Shown here piece after piece: positions 36,221-45,508 of a DNA stretch of 64,000 bases. Every line of letters starts with the position of its first letter. The first letter of the stretch is position 1. A program made the translations under genes and the position numbers. The notes beneath the pieces were generated by a model. That model worked only from the letters and a program-made list of their open reading frames with translations, had not been told where the DNA came from and did not search any database. Where the stretch lies: NCBI RefSeq assembly GCF_002483205.1, contig NZ_DLHM01000001.1:499167-563166 (forward strand), written 5' to 3'. The stretch comes from Flavihumibacter sp. UBA7668 (lineage in GTDB: Bacteria > Bacteroidota > Bacteroidia > Chitinophagales > Chitinophagaceae).

Positions 36221-36964
36221 ATGCCCATTTATCCCATCGGACATCAGCTTACGATACTGGAGACGGTTGATAGCTCCAACAACTATGCCATGGGCCAGCT
36301 GCAGGAACAGAAGGCAGTACATGGCCAGGTCTATTTTGCCCTGGAACAAACTGCCGGAAAAGGACAGATGGGAAAACAATGGATCAGTGAGCCTGCCTCT
36401 AATATTATGGTAAGTATTGTTCTGGAAACCAGACAGCTGGCGCATTCTGACCAATTTTACCTTAGCATGGCTATGGCCCTGGGTTGCCAGCGTTGGTTCG
36501 GTGAATATGCAGGTGATGAGACCCGGGTTAAATGGCCTAATGATCTATACTGGCGTGACAGAAAGGCAGGTGGAATTTTAATTGAAAACAAATGGCTGGG
36601 TCCAGAATGGCAGTTTGCAGTGGTGGGGATAGGGATCAATTTGAATCAGACCTCATTTCCGGAAACACCCAGAAAAGCGGTATCTCTCCGTCAAATTACC
36701 GGGAGGAAAATGGATTTATTGCAGGAATTGCGATTACTCTGTCAGACACTGGAATACCGATGGCAGCAGCTATTAAATGGAAAGCACAAAGAAATCCATC
36801 GGGATTATCTCTTGCATTTATTCGGCCGGGACCAGCTCTGCCGGATGCGTAAAAACAACATTGTGTTCGAAACCCGGATTTTAGGCGTTACAGAAACAGG
36901 GGAATTGCAAACTCGTGATAGTCTGGACAGGCAATTCAAAGTAGGTGAAGTAGAATGGCTTTGA
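36221..36964 (+). CDS. birA: Biotin--[acetyl-CoA-carboxylase] ligase
   Basis: From the ATG at 36221 (MPIYPIGHQLTILE) the product has 247 residues. The biotin ligase core is present: ETVDSSNNYAM, TAGKGQMGKQW (the family GRGRxGR loop, here with Lys in place of Arg at key points), VKWPNDLYW, AGGILIE and VVGIGINLNQ. There is no N-terminal winged helix, so it only joins biotin to carboxylase carrier proteins and does not act as a repressor. It is divergent from rsfS, a common arrangement in Bacteroidota. Its TGA directly abuts the TCA (reverse stop) of the next gene. Confidence 0.9.
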   Translation: MPIYPIGHQLTILETVDSSNNYAMGQLQEQKAVHGQVYFALEQTAGKGQMGKQWISEPASNIMVSIVLETRQLAHSDQFYLSMAMALGCQRWFGEYAGDETRVKWPNDLYWRDRKAGGILIENKWLGPEWQFAVVGIGINLNQTSFPETPRKAVSLRQITGRKMDLLQELRLLCQTLEYRWQQLLNGKHKEIHRDYLLHLFGRDQLCRMRKNNIVFETRILGVTETGELQTRDSLDRQFKVGEVEWL

Positions 36965-37318
36965 TCAGGCTATCCTTCTTTCCTGACCGGTTCGGGGACT
37001 AAAGGAATAGCGTTCCTCCAAATAAAAATCCTGCTCTGCTTCCCGGGCTTCAACCTCAAATCGATTTTTATAATATCCCTTTTTTATTGATTCAATCAGG
37101 TATAAAAATAAAAACCGGGCCCAGCCATATTGCTGAAACTGACGAACATGAGCCAATTCATGCCTAAGCCAGCGTCGGTTTTGCAACATTTCCTGATAAG
37201 ATGTATTGTATAAATGTATAGTATTGCCCAATACCATGGCCAACTTTTCCGATTTCATTCGCTTAGCCGCCAATTTCGCCCATATAGAATTTTCCTTAAT
37301 ACGATAGACGTCAGACAT
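36965..37318 (-). CDS. Small HELAH-motif putative metalloprotein (DUF4157/eCIS-core-like)
   Basis: The 117-residue product has WLRHELAHVRQFQQYG, an HExxH zinc motif, followed about 30 residues later by FEVEAREAEQ that may supply the third ligand. This matches the small DUF4157-like (eCIS core) domain, which is found alone in Bacteroidota as well as in toxin proteins. No signal peptide is seen, so it is cytoplasmic as read. Its start codon lies at the edge of a repeat-rich intergenic region, and the stop directly abuts that of birA. No contractile injection genes are nearby. Confidence 0.7.
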   Translation of the reverse strand: MSDVYRIKENSIWAKLAAKRMKSEKLAMVLGNTIHLYNTSYQEMLQNRRWLRHELAHVRQFQQYGWARFLFLYLIESIKKGYYKNRFEVEAREAEQDFYLEERYSFSPRTGQERRIA

Positions 37319-37336
37319 ACATTAGGACAGTGTTAG

Positions 37337-37474
37337 AACATGTCAAGGGAGATGTCAGAACACCTGTCTGACACTTCTGGTAGGTTTTGATGTTGTGGAC
37401 ACTAAACCTTATGCAAATTCATGAGCGCATACTACCCTGGGTGCAGTTGGTACCAACATCCCCCTTGTCATGTT
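37337..37474. repeat. Repeat-rich intergenic element with long inverted arms
   Basis: 18-base arms at 37337-37354 and 37457-37474 are inverted copies that match at 16 positions (AACATG.CAAGGG.GATG), with about 100 bases between. Inside lie AACACCTGTCTGACACTT (37359-37376), identical to a copy at 52035-52052, and the perfect palindrome GTTGGTACCAAC (37446-37457), whose last base is also the first base of the right arm. The size and shape resemble a small non-coding mobile or REP-like element. Confidence 0.6.
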
Positions 37475-37477
37475 TCT

Positions 37478-39172
37478 TTATTTCAGTGTGATATCCGCCC
37501 ATTTCCAGGCTTTATCAAACCTCGCCTTCACTTCTGTAGCGGCGGCTTTTTTGCCCTGGGCAAGGAGAGCTTTATACAATCCGTGTAAAGCCCATCCATT
37601 TTCTCTAAAGGTCTGTAAATCTTCGGAATAAATTTTCTCCGCAGCTGAAAAATCCCCGGATTTTAACAACCAGCTTCCCAAACGGAGGCGATTGGAGAAA
37701 AACCAATCCGGTGGTTCGTTGTAATTCAACTGATCTTCCAATGCAATCGCTTTTTTTAAAGCGGGTATAGCTACCGGTATATTACCTTGAAGAGCATCCA
37801 ACTCAGCGGTCAGCACCAGTTGGGCCATTTCCACCAATTGTTGAGCCGTATTCAGATCCCATATCAGTTGTTTCTCCAGTGATTTACCGGATACTATTTC
37901 CTCCAGTTCCTTTAATTCAGCTGCAGCCATCCTGAATTCTCTCTTACCCCCATATGCCATACCTCTTGCATAATGCCAGAGGGCACGAGGATAAGTTAAA
38001 CTTTCCCCAGGCATTGGTAAACGAAGAATCTCCTCCCATTTTTCCAGTTGTACCAATACGTAAAATGGAATACTGTAAAAGTGCTGAACGGTGATATTAT
38101 CCGCAAGGTATTTTTTATCTGCCTGCCGTGATACCATCCAGGCAGCTTTCATGGCTTTCTCCGAATTTCCTTCAAGAAATGCACAGGCTGCCAAAAAATG
38201 GATATTGTGCGGATACAATAACATAGGATAAAAACCATTCGCATTACACTGGCTGATGTATAAACTATCCGATTCGGAAGCTGCTTCATTTACCAGCACA
38301 CCTTTATGATAATCGCCGGTCCGGATATAGGTATGGGATGGCATATGCACCAAATGTCCATTCCCGGCAACCATTGCCCCCAAACGATCGGCATATTGCA
38401 GCGCAATTTCCGCATGTTGTGATGCTTCTGTTGCATGAATATAATAGTGAATGGCACCCGGATGATTCGGCCATTGTTTTAAAACTGATTCTATTGTTGC
38501 AACTGTTTTGGCTGTCCAGGGTTGTGCTGTTCCATCCTTCATCCAAAAATTCCAGGGATGTTCATTCATCAGTGCGTCAATATAAAGCACGGCAAGATCT
38601 GCCTGACCGGGATTGGAACGATAAAGCTTTTCCATTGCGGCTGAATAGGCCTCATTATAAGGGCTCATATCAGTTACCGGTTCATTCGGAAATCGCTGAC
38701 CCAATGCTTCAACCAATGCTTTTTCAACAACTGTTGCAGCACCCGATTTTTCTTTTGCTTTTTTAATTGTTGCATTGATTTCATCCAATGCTGCCGGATT
38801 TAATCCGGCATTGTAATTGGGACCAAGCACCATTGCCAATCCCCAATAAGGCATTGGAGCTGATGGGTCTAACCGGATAGCCGTTTTAAACGACCGTCCG
38901 GCTTCTCCATGATTGAATGCATACAGCTGACTTAGCCCCTGATCAAAGTAAAGTTGTGCTGAATCCACTGAACTGCTGATCTTAAAATTCGTAAGGGTGA
39001 ATGCTTTGATAAGAGGACCGTGATCATCCTTCATTTTTGACCAATCCATTGATGGTGCACAATAGACAGGGATTGGAGTTGCGGGTAAAGCGGAAAATAG
39101 ACTGGGCTCATCGTTCGCTATAAAATAATAGCTCAAACCAAGGCCCAGCGATAAGGCTAATAGAAATTTCAT
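37478..39172 (-). CDS. Exported TPR-repeat protein of unknown function
   Basis: The 564-residue product has an N-terminal hydrophobic segment (MKFLLALSLGLGLSYYFI) and many tetratricopeptide-type helical pairs: AQLYFDQGLSQLYAFNHGEA, RSFKTAIRLDPSAPMPYWGLA, ALWHYARGMAYGGKREFRMA and others to the C-terminus. The segment HLVHMPSHTYIRTGDYHKG is conserved in a group of TPR proteins from soil bacteria but has no firm function. It follows the haloperoxidase gene by 31 bases and is probably in the same transcript. It may act as a periplasmic scaffold. Confidence 0.75.
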   Translation of the reverse strand: MKFLLALSLGLGLSYYFIANDEPSLFSALPATPIPVYCAPSMDWSKMKDDHGPLIKAFTLTNFKISSSVDSAQLYFDQGLSQLYAFNHGEAGRSFKTAIRLDPSAPMPYWGLAMVLGPNYNAGLNPAALDEINATIKKAKEKSGAATVVEKALVEALGQRFPNEPVTDMSPYNEAYSAAMEKLYRSNPGQADLAVLYIDALMNEHPWNFWMKDGTAQPWTAKTVATIESVLKQWPNHPGAIHYYIHATEASQHAEIALQYADRLGAMVAGNGHLVHMPSHTYIRTGDYHKGVLVNEAASESDSLYISQCNANGFYPMLLYPHNIHFLAACAFLEGNSEKAMKAAWMVSRQADKKYLADNITVQHFYSIPFYVLVQLEKWEEILRLPMPGESLTYPRALWHYARGMAYGGKREFRMAAAELKELEEIVSGKSLEKQLIWDLNTAQQLVEMAQLVLTAELDALQGNIPVAIPALKKAIALEDQLNYNEPPDWFFSNRLRLGSWLLKSGDFSAAEKIYSEDLQTFRENGWALHGLYKALLAQGKKAAATEVKARFDKAWKWADITLK

Positions 39173-39203
39173 GACTGGTTGGTTTTAGAATGCAAATATC
39201 TGA

Positions 39204-40475
39204 TTAAAGCGGTTTCAGGTGATTCTTTACGATATATTCTCCGATTTTATTTCCGAGCTCCTGTCCGGCTTCACTGGCAAAGCGAAAATGAATACCGGCA
39301 CTCACGCGTGAATCCGCATTTTCATCCGCCGCTTCAAGAAAGTTTTTAAATGACCTGGTTACACCTTCGGGAGCTGTTGGAGATCCCATGGTGAAGGGAG
39401 TTTTATTACCAATCAGACTGGTTAAAACAGTTGCACCTGCATTGCCAAGAACACTGTGTGTAGAGGGATAATCCTGGACAGGTGGAGTTGGTAGAACAGG
39501 CTCCCAGTTCAGGTCTGCGATTGTTTCTGTATTGCCATCAATGGCAGCTTTTCTGATGGCAGTATATGGTCTCCATAAATTGTAATAAAATTTGGCATCC
39601 CAACCTGCAGTGTAAGAATCAGCTAGTGCCATATTTACAAGGGCCATTATGCGGGCCGATTCTATCAATCCAATCTTTTTTGAAGCAATGGCAATCCTGG
39701 CTACGCGGTTCCATCCCATTTCTGAAAATTCATACCAGAACTGAGCCTGCTCTGTCTGCTCTGCTGAACGGATGGTGCTCCCCAATTGTCCAACAGATTT
39801 TACTTCGTTAAATGCAATGGTATATGCTTCACTTGTTAAGGCCGGAGGAGCAACGGGACGAAACTGATCCTGTTTTTGCAAGCCGAATAATTTCATTGTT
39901 TTCCAATGGGGGGCAAAAATGAAGACAAAGGGCGGAACGGTCTGATAAACACCTGCCTGTTCAGACGGCTCAACCGGTGCAATCGGATCCAATAATGCAC
40001 CATCATCAGCTCTTAAAGCCAAAATTGATTGAGCTGCCCCTGTTCCAAGTTCCAGCCCCGCCAGTTTTGCATCTTCCCCTTTTACATCATTCAAAGAAGC
40101 CAGCAGAAGGGAGTCCAGAACTGCTGCATGTTCAACGAACAAACTTCTCAATACTCCATGTGCCGCACCAGCAGCAGCAGCTACCGGATCTGCCTTTTCA
40201 TTTTTTCCAAAGTAAGCATAAGAAGTAAAGGTAGGTCTTGCAGCATTTACTGCATCATGCATGGCAAGATGAACCATCGCGCCTACCCTTGAAGCAAGTA
40301 AGGAGTGTTGATATTGTGGTCCACCCATCGCTGTTATGATAGCTTGATTCCAATCCAACACTACCTTATTGGAGTAAATATCCTTTTTCACTTCTGGAGA
40401 ATCATTTCGATTACAGGCTGATAAGATAAGGCTGCCTAATACTCCAAACAAAATAAATGGTCTCAACTTTTTCAT
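39204..40475 (-). CDS. Vanadium-dependent haloperoxidase-like lipoprotein (PAP2 fold)
   Basis: The 423-residue product has a lipobox ILSAC (Cys21). The C-terminal half holds the vanadate-site motifs of bacterial haloperoxidases: Lys and Arg in DAKFYYNLWRPYTAIR, the phosphate-type loop DYPSTHS with Ser and His, and Arg and His in SRVSAGIHF. Such enzymes oxidise halides with hydrogen peroxide, or act as acid phosphatases on the same site. Halide choice cannot be read from the sequence. It is attached to the membrane by lipid, so the reaction is periplasmic or at the surface. The neighbours are an alpha/beta hydrolase upstream (81 bases) and the TPR protein downstream. Confidence 0.85.
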   Translation of the reverse strand: MKKLRPFILFGVLGSLILSACNRNDSPEVKKDIYSNKVVLDWNQAIITAMGGPQYQHSLLASRVGAMVHLAMHDAVNAARPTFTSYAYFGKNEKADPVAAAAGAAHGVLRSLFVEHAAVLDSLLLASLNDVKGEDAKLAGLELGTGAAQSILALRADDGALLDPIAPVEPSEQAGVYQTVPPFVFIFAPHWKTMKLFGLQKQDQFRPVAPPALTSEAYTIAFNEVKSVGQLGSTIRSAEQTEQAQFWYEFSEMGWNRVARIAIASKKIGLIESARIMALVNMALADSYTAGWDAKFYYNLWRPYTAIRKAAIDGNTETIADLNWEPVLPTPPVQDYPSTHSVLGNAGATVLTSLIGNKTPFTMGSPTAPEGVTRSFKNFLEAADENADSRVSAGIHFRFASEAGQELGNKIGEYIVKNHLKPL

Positions 40476-40556
40476 ACTTGAAGGTTTAAAAATTAAGACA
40501 CAAATCTGCTTATTTGAAAGACTGAAAACAATGCCCGAACCTGTGTTTGTTCTACC

Positions 40557-41420
40557 CTATTCCGGTGAAGACTGGATAAATTCAAGAAAGCCTTTGATAT
40601 CTCGGGCAACACGATCAGGAGCCTCCCAATGCACTGCATGACCGATACTTTCATATCGAAGGAGACGTACATTGGGAAAGGCTTTCAGGAGTCTTTGCTG
40701 ATCATCTTCAAGTGCCATTTGATCTGCATCTCCCCAGATAAGTAAAACAGGTTTAGTATAAGCAGATAGTCGATTTTCATAATCAGCTTTTATCAAACTT
40801 TGAATAGTTTCTTTCCAAACAGACGCAGTTAATTTTCTGCTTTCGTTTATTACATTTTTCATAAATGCAGGAGGTACCGGCTTCAGAATAGTGCTTTCCT
40901 GAAACTCCTTAATAAAATTAATATCAACGGGGTCTTTTAATTGTTCGATGGCTTCCACGAAAGAAGGCATAAATGTTTTATCATTAAAAGTGGCAAAGGC
41001 TGCAAGCAGAATAAGCGCATGGGTTCGTTCCGGGTATCTGATAGCCAGTTGCATAGCCACCGTTGATCCCATTGAATGCCCTACCACAATCACTTTGTCA
41101 ATTCCTCGTTTGTTCAGAAAATGAACAATATCCTTTGCCATATCATCCGGACTATAACCTGTTGGTGGTTTGGGTGAATCTCCATGGCCCCTTAAACTAA
41201 GTGCGATAGAATGGTATTTCCGTGGAAGCTTGTCCAAAATTTCTGAATAGGAAAACCAGGAATCGGAAAATCCATGGAGAAATAAAATGGTAGTGGGATT
41301 CCCTTTTCCTTTTTCCCGAAAATCAAGCTGTACTTGTGTAGAAACGGGAATTGATTGCGCATGCAATTGTTGCCCCATGGTTGCACAAAAAAGCAACCAG
41401 GAGAATAAAATTGATTTCAT
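40557..41420 (-). CDS. Exported alpha/beta hydrolase
   Basis: The 287-residue protein has a signal peptide (MKSILFSWLLFCATMGQQLHAQ), the oxyanion segment FLHGFSDSW, the nucleophile elbow VVGHSMGST with Ser116, the acid in LLIWGDADQMA and the catalytic His in SIGHAVHWEAP. It is a periplasmic hydrolase of the esterase, epoxide-hydrolase or perhydrolase branch. The Ser nucleophile rules out haloalkane dehalogenase and epoxide hydrolase, which use Asp. It starts 29 bases after the response regulator gene and precedes the haloperoxidase gene in the same direction. Confidence 0.85.
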   Translation of the reverse strand: MKSILFSWLLFCATMGQQLHAQSIPVSTQVQLDFREKGKGNPTTILFLHGFSDSWFSYSEILDKLPRKYHSIALSLRGHGDSPKPPTGYSPDDMAKDIVHFLNKRGIDKVIVVGHSMGSTVAMQLAIRYPERTHALILLAAFATFNDKTFMPSFVEAIEQLKDPVDINFIKEFQESTILKPVPPAFMKNVINESRKLTASVWKETIQSLIKADYENRLSAYTKPVLLIWGDADQMALEDDQQRLLKAFPNVRLLRYESIGHAVHWEAPDRVARDIKGFLEFIQSSPE

Positions 41421-41449
41421 CCTGATAAGATTTAATTATATAAAAAATA

Positions 41450-42097
41450 CTACACTATACGTTGATTGATAGCTTTGGCAACCATCTCTGTGAGTGATGC
41501 CACATGAAGTTTTTCGTAGATTTTTTTCACATGTGACCGAACTGTTTCATAGCTTATATTCAAATCAGCAGCTATCATTTTATAACTGAGTCCGTTTACA
41601 AGACAGGATAATACATCTTTTTCTCTTGGAGTGAGGTGGTAATCGGGAGCAGCCTCCGGACGAATATGCTGCGGGATAGATTGCAGCTTATTCATCACCT
41701 TTCTTGCTATGGAAGGTGACATGGGAGATCCGCCAAATTGTAATTCTCTAATAGCATCCACGAGTTTGGTATTTAACTGGTTTTTCAGAATATATCCGGA
41801 TGCTCCGGCACAAATACTGTCAAAAACCCGCTCATCATCCTCAAAAACAGTTTGCATCAACACCTGGATATTTGGAAATTCCCTGCGCAACCTGATCAGA
41901 GCGGCAATCCCGGTCATTCCCGGCATTTCAATATCCATGAGAATAACATCGGGTCTTGACTCCTTCACATCCTCCACACAATCCAATACATGGCAATAAG
42001 AGCCCACGACCTCAAAATCCGGAAGTGTTTCCAATAACATCCGGATACTTTCCCGAATATTTTTGTTATCGTCAAATATGGTAATGCGAAGACTCAT
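41450..42097 (-). CDS. LuxR/NarL-family response regulator
   Basis: The 215-residue product has a receiver domain (about 3-120) with acidic pair Asp9-Asp10, phospho-acceptor Asp55 in ILMDIEMPGMTG and Lys in YILKNQLNTK, and a C-terminal LuxR HTH (about 150-213: LTPREKDVLSCLVNGLSYKMIAADL, SYETVRSHVKKIYEKL). It lies 54 bases after the sensor kinase gene and is almost certainly its partner. The hydrolase and haloperoxidase genes that follow are possible targets or co-transcribed genes. Confidence 0.93.
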   Translation of the reverse strand: MSLRITIFDDNKNIRESIRMLLETLPDFEVVGSYCHVLDCVEDVKESRPDVILMDIEMPGMTGIAALIRLRREFPNIQVLMQTVFEDDERVFDSICAGASGYILKNQLNTKLVDAIRELQFGGSPMSPSIARKVMNKLQSIPQHIRPEAAPDYHLTPREKDVLSCLVNGLSYKMIAADLNISYETVRSHVKKIYEKLHVASLTEMVAKAINQRIV

Positions 42098-42151
42098 AAA
42101 CCTGTGTTCCTACAAATCTAATGGAACTGATTCTTTGTTCATATCCCCAAA

Positions 42152-45100
42152 TCAGGTGAAAGGAAAGCTGAACTGAAGACTGGTTCCCTGTCCCGGTGCA
42201 GAATCAATAATAAGCTTTCCATTCAGTTCCTTTGCCCTGTTTCTCATATTCCGCAGCCCATTGCCGGATAAACTGAGTCGGTTTGCATTTTTATTCAACG
42301 CCGGATCAAACCCCTTCCCGTTATCCTTTATATCCATAATCAGAAATTTACCGTTACGCGCAATATTAACCTGCATTTCTGATGCTTCACTGTATTTTAT
42401 TGCATTAGTTACACTTTCCTTAAAGATGAGGTATAGATTTTTACGCTGCTCCATTTCCAGTACTATTGGTTTTATATCGGGAGAATGCTGTAAATCAAAA
42501 GAAATACAAGCTGCTTTCAGCAATGGGCGGGCAAAAGAATCCATGCGCTGAATAATCTTTTCCATATTATCATTCCTTGGATTGATTGCCCATACAATAT
42601 CATTCATTTCAGATATCATTTCGCCGGATGTGGATCCTATCCGTTGGAGGGTATCATTCAATTCGGTATCTTTTTGCTGCTCTTTATAAATTTTTGCCAC
42701 CTGACTATAAACTGAAATACTGCTTAAAGTAGAGCCAAGATTATCATGCAGATCCTGTGCTATTCTATTTCGGATTGTCTGCCTTTTAACCAATTCGTTT
42801 ATTCTATACCGGTAGATAACATAAATTAAAGCACTTATTGCAGCAGTTAGAATAACAAAAAACCACCACCGTTGCCAGAAAGGCGGTACCAGTTCAATTA
42901 TTAAAATGGATGGATTTGAATTCCAGATACCGGGAATACTGGAAGATCTTACAAGAAACCGATAAGTTCCAGGAGCCAGTTGCTGATAGGCAGTTTTTTG
43001 TTGCGTTCCGGCATCAATCCAGCCAGGATCAACTCCCTCCAGTTTATATTGATAGTACAATTTCTGACGATACCAGGGAGCTGAATAATGAATGGACAGG
43101 TAATTTTGATTATGCGCCAAACGAATTCTTTGCGAAGAGCTAAGCTGATGATAAAAAGAAGTATCAAAAACCTGCAAATCCGTGAATTGTACAGAAGGGT
43201 GAACCACCGGTTGCTGAAGTGAGTCAGGGTGAACACGAATAAAAAAATCTTTACCACCTATCAGCAGATAACCATCCGGATCAACCTTAAGCCAACCACA
43301 TAACTGTCCTCTGTTTACACCCAGCGCATTTGCAAAGGATCGGATCTGATCAGAAGTTGGATCATAGGCAAATAATTCCCCGTTCCCCAACATCCAGATG
43401 CGTTGTTTATTGTCAACACATAAGCTCTCCAATAAATTAGGACTATTCCGGATATAAGTAAAAATGCTGGAGACAGGATCATATTTATTTAATCCGCCGC
43501 CATAGGTTGCCAGCCATATTTTTCCGGAGCTGTCGGCTATGATATCATTCACATGATTATTGGTAATGGAACTCGGGTTTCCCGGATGATTAATATGATA
43601 TTCAAATTGTTTTTTTGATCTGATCCATTCCCCTAAACCATTTTTGGTTGTAGCAAGCCACAAATGACCTGCGGGATCTTTATAAATTTTATGAATCAGG
43701 TTATCTTTAATCTGAAAGTCCGGAACGATTCGAGTAACCGTATCAAACCGGCTGATCCATCTGGATTTTGCATTATTATAATAGGTTAAAAAATGGCCGT
43801 AGGGTGATGCAATTATGGCTGCAGATCCATCAATAGAGTCTTCTTCAATTGAAACAATTCTGGATGCGATTAATTGTTTCATGACGATGTCTTTGTCTGT
43901 ATTTGGCAGCAATTTTATTTTCTGCGTTTGGCTATCCCACTCAAATAAAGAATAATCAGTTCCTATATAACGTTTTCCATTGGCCGAATGAAATAGAGAA
44001 GTTGCTGCAAGTCTTTTATTCTTCCATCGAAGGGGAATATAATTCAGCCGATTATTCTGCCATTCATATAAACCATCGTTTGTTCCAATCCAGATTTTTT
44101 TATCTGTCAATGACAGGAAATCATGTACCTGTTGATTACCCGTTCCGGCAACATCTGGCAAACGAACAGGGCTAAGTTGGGAACCCGTTGGAATATAGAG
44201 GCTGATACCTTTATCGGTCCCAATCCAGATATGCTCATCTTTATCTCTATAAAGGCAGTAAACAGTATTGGATCCAAGACTGCTAAAATCATCTGCTTGT
44301 GCTTTGATTTCCTCCCACCTGTTTTCCGATGATCTGAAGATCCGAATGCCGGATTTTTTAGTGCCAACCCAGAAATCCGAACTACCTGCATCAGTAAAAG
44401 AAGTAGGTTCATTTCCTGGTTCCAGCTTTCCAATGATGGTAGTGTGAACACCCTGTTTATTTTGATCTGGCACACCCACCTGATAAAGAACAGGATCCCA
44501 TGATGCTAACCAGATATTGTTACGTTTGTCTTTGTATAAATTGGTGACTGCTACATGTGGAAGCTTATCATATGGATTGCTATACTTTTCATCAAACCAG
44601 ATTCTTTGGCTGCCCGGATCAAGTTTTATATAACCACCGCCCTGAGTACCCGCCCAGATCATACCAAATTTATCGAAACATAGATCTGTTATGGTTGTTC
44701 TTGGTAATCCACCAATACGTATAAATTCATTGGTTATGGTATTAAAACGAAGGATGCCGGAACCACTTGTTGCAAGCCAGATAAATTGTTTGCCATCCGG
44801 CAGCATTGCATTTATGGTGTTAACCGGAATAGAAGCGGAATCACCCGGATTATGACGGAAATTTTTGAATTGGCGGGAGGGGGCTGCTGAGCGATTAAAT
44901 CGGCATAAACCACCATCTCCCGTTGCAATCCATAAAACACCATTTTTGTCTTCACAGAGATCAAGGATAATATTGCCGCCCAAAGTGGCGGAATTGCCAG
45001 GTTCATGCCTGAAAATGGTAAATGCATTTCCATCAAACCGGTTTAATCCATCATCAGTGCCAATCCAGGTAAAACCTAGATGATCCTGCAGAATACAATT

Positions 45101-45220
45101 GACCCGGTTATTGGAAAGTCCATCTTTTACAGTAATCTGCCTGAAAATATAAGGAGAATGCTGGGCAGAGGCAAAATAGCTGTACAAAAAAAACACTGTG
45201 AAAAACCGCAGCCTGAACAT
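42152..45220 (-). CDS. Propeller-type sensor histidine kinase (HisKA_3)
   Basis: The 1022-residue protein has a signal peptide ending at FASAQ, then two seven-bladed propellers from two-component-regulator repeats (FRQITVKDGLSNNRVNCILQ, GFTWIGTDDGLNRFDG, HIWIGTDKGISLY), a Y_Y_Y domain (about 690-770), one membrane helix (WWFFVILTAAISALIYVIY) and a cytoplasmic kinase core with HisKA_3 box DLHDNLGSTL and ATPase motifs KESVTNAIKYS, DNGKGF and GNGLRNMR. Unlike hybrid HTCS proteins, it has no receiver or AraC domain, and the regulator is a separate gene. The large periplasmic part probably senses a carbohydrate or other ligand. Confidence 0.93.
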   Translation of the reverse strand: MFRLRFFTVFFLYSYFASAQHSPYIFRQITVKDGLSNNRVNCILQDHLGFTWIGTDDGLNRFDGNAFTIFRHEPGNSATLGGNIILDLCEDKNGVLWIATGDGGLCRFNRSAAPSRQFKNFRHNPGDSASIPVNTINAMLPDGKQFIWLATSGSGILRFNTITNEFIRIGGLPRTTITDLCFDKFGMIWAGTQGGGYIKLDPGSQRIWFDEKYSNPYDKLPHVAVTNLYKDKRNNIWLASWDPVLYQVGVPDQNKQGVHTTIIGKLEPGNEPTSFTDAGSSDFWVGTKKSGIRIFRSSENRWEEIKAQADDFSSLGSNTVYCLYRDKDEHIWIGTDKGISLYIPTGSQLSPVRLPDVAGTGNQQVHDFLSLTDKKIWIGTNDGLYEWQNNRLNYIPLRWKNKRLAATSLFHSANGKRYIGTDYSLFEWDSQTQKIKLLPNTDKDIVMKQLIASRIVSIEEDSIDGSAAIIASPYGHFLTYYNNAKSRWISRFDTVTRIVPDFQIKDNLIHKIYKDPAGHLWLATTKNGLGEWIRSKKQFEYHINHPGNPSSITNNHVNDIIADSSGKIWLATYGGGLNKYDPVSSIFTYIRNSPNLLESLCVDNKQRIWMLGNGELFAYDPTSDQIRSFANALGVNRGQLCGWLKVDPDGYLLIGGKDFFIRVHPDSLQQPVVHPSVQFTDLQVFDTSFYHQLSSSQRIRLAHNQNYLSIHYSAPWYRQKLYYQYKLEGVDPGWIDAGTQQKTAYQQLAPGTYRFLVRSSSIPGIWNSNPSILIIELVPPFWQRWWFFVILTAAISALIYVIYRYRINELVKRQTIRNRIAQDLHDNLGSTLSSISVYSQVAKIYKEQQKDTELNDTLQRIGSTSGEMISEMNDIVWAINPRNDNMEKIIQRMDSFARPLLKAACISFDLQHSPDIKPIVLEMEQRKNLYLIFKESVTNAIKYSEASEMQVNIARNGKFLIMDIKDNGKGFDPALNKNANRLSLSGNGLRNMRNRAKELNGKLIIDSAPGQGTSLQFSFPFT

Positions 45221-45264
45221 AGTAAGTTGAACTTATAGACTGAAATTAACCAATTCTAATCCGT

Positions 45265-45420
45265 TCATTGTAAAAGAAACAGGATAATCGGTTCCACCTG
45301 AGGAGCTTCAGACGGAACAACCATTTTCTGCTGCAGACGGTTACTGATCGCATCCCCGCTGGCGGAGAACACCACCAGGAGGGCCCAGCACCATTTTTTT
45401 AGTAAGGAGGACTTGTTCAT
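45265..45420 (-). CDS. Possible 51-residue hydrophobic protein
   Basis: An ATG at 45420 opens a 51-codon frame (MNKSSLLKKWCWALLVV...) with a basic start and one hydrophobic segment, like a short exported peptide. It lies between the kinase gene and bcp on the same strand. There is no similarity I recognise and no clear promoter, so it may be chance. Confidence 0.25.
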   Translation of the reverse strand: MNKSSLLKKWCWALLVVFSASGDAISNRLQQKMVVPSEAPQVEPIILFLLQ

Positions 45421-45488
45421 ATACCTATTTTGAAGCCCAAAACTAGTTTGGTTAGGTGTCGTATACAATCCCCCCTTTACCTTAATCT

Positions 45489-45508
45489 AATCCCCTAAAG
45501 AGGGGATT
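45489..45508 (-). terminator. Hairpin directly after the bcp stop
   Basis: AATCCCCT (45489-45496) and AGGGGATT (45501-45508) make a perfect 8-bp stem with a 4-base loop, starting at the bcp stop codon on the reverse strand. No T run follows, so it may act as an mRNA end stabiliser more than as a strong terminator. Confidence 0.4.

Noticed and set aside
37337..37474. tRNA or small RNA gene in the inverted-arm element
   Set aside because: No cloverleaf or T-loop consensus could be found, and no promoter-terminator pair frames it.
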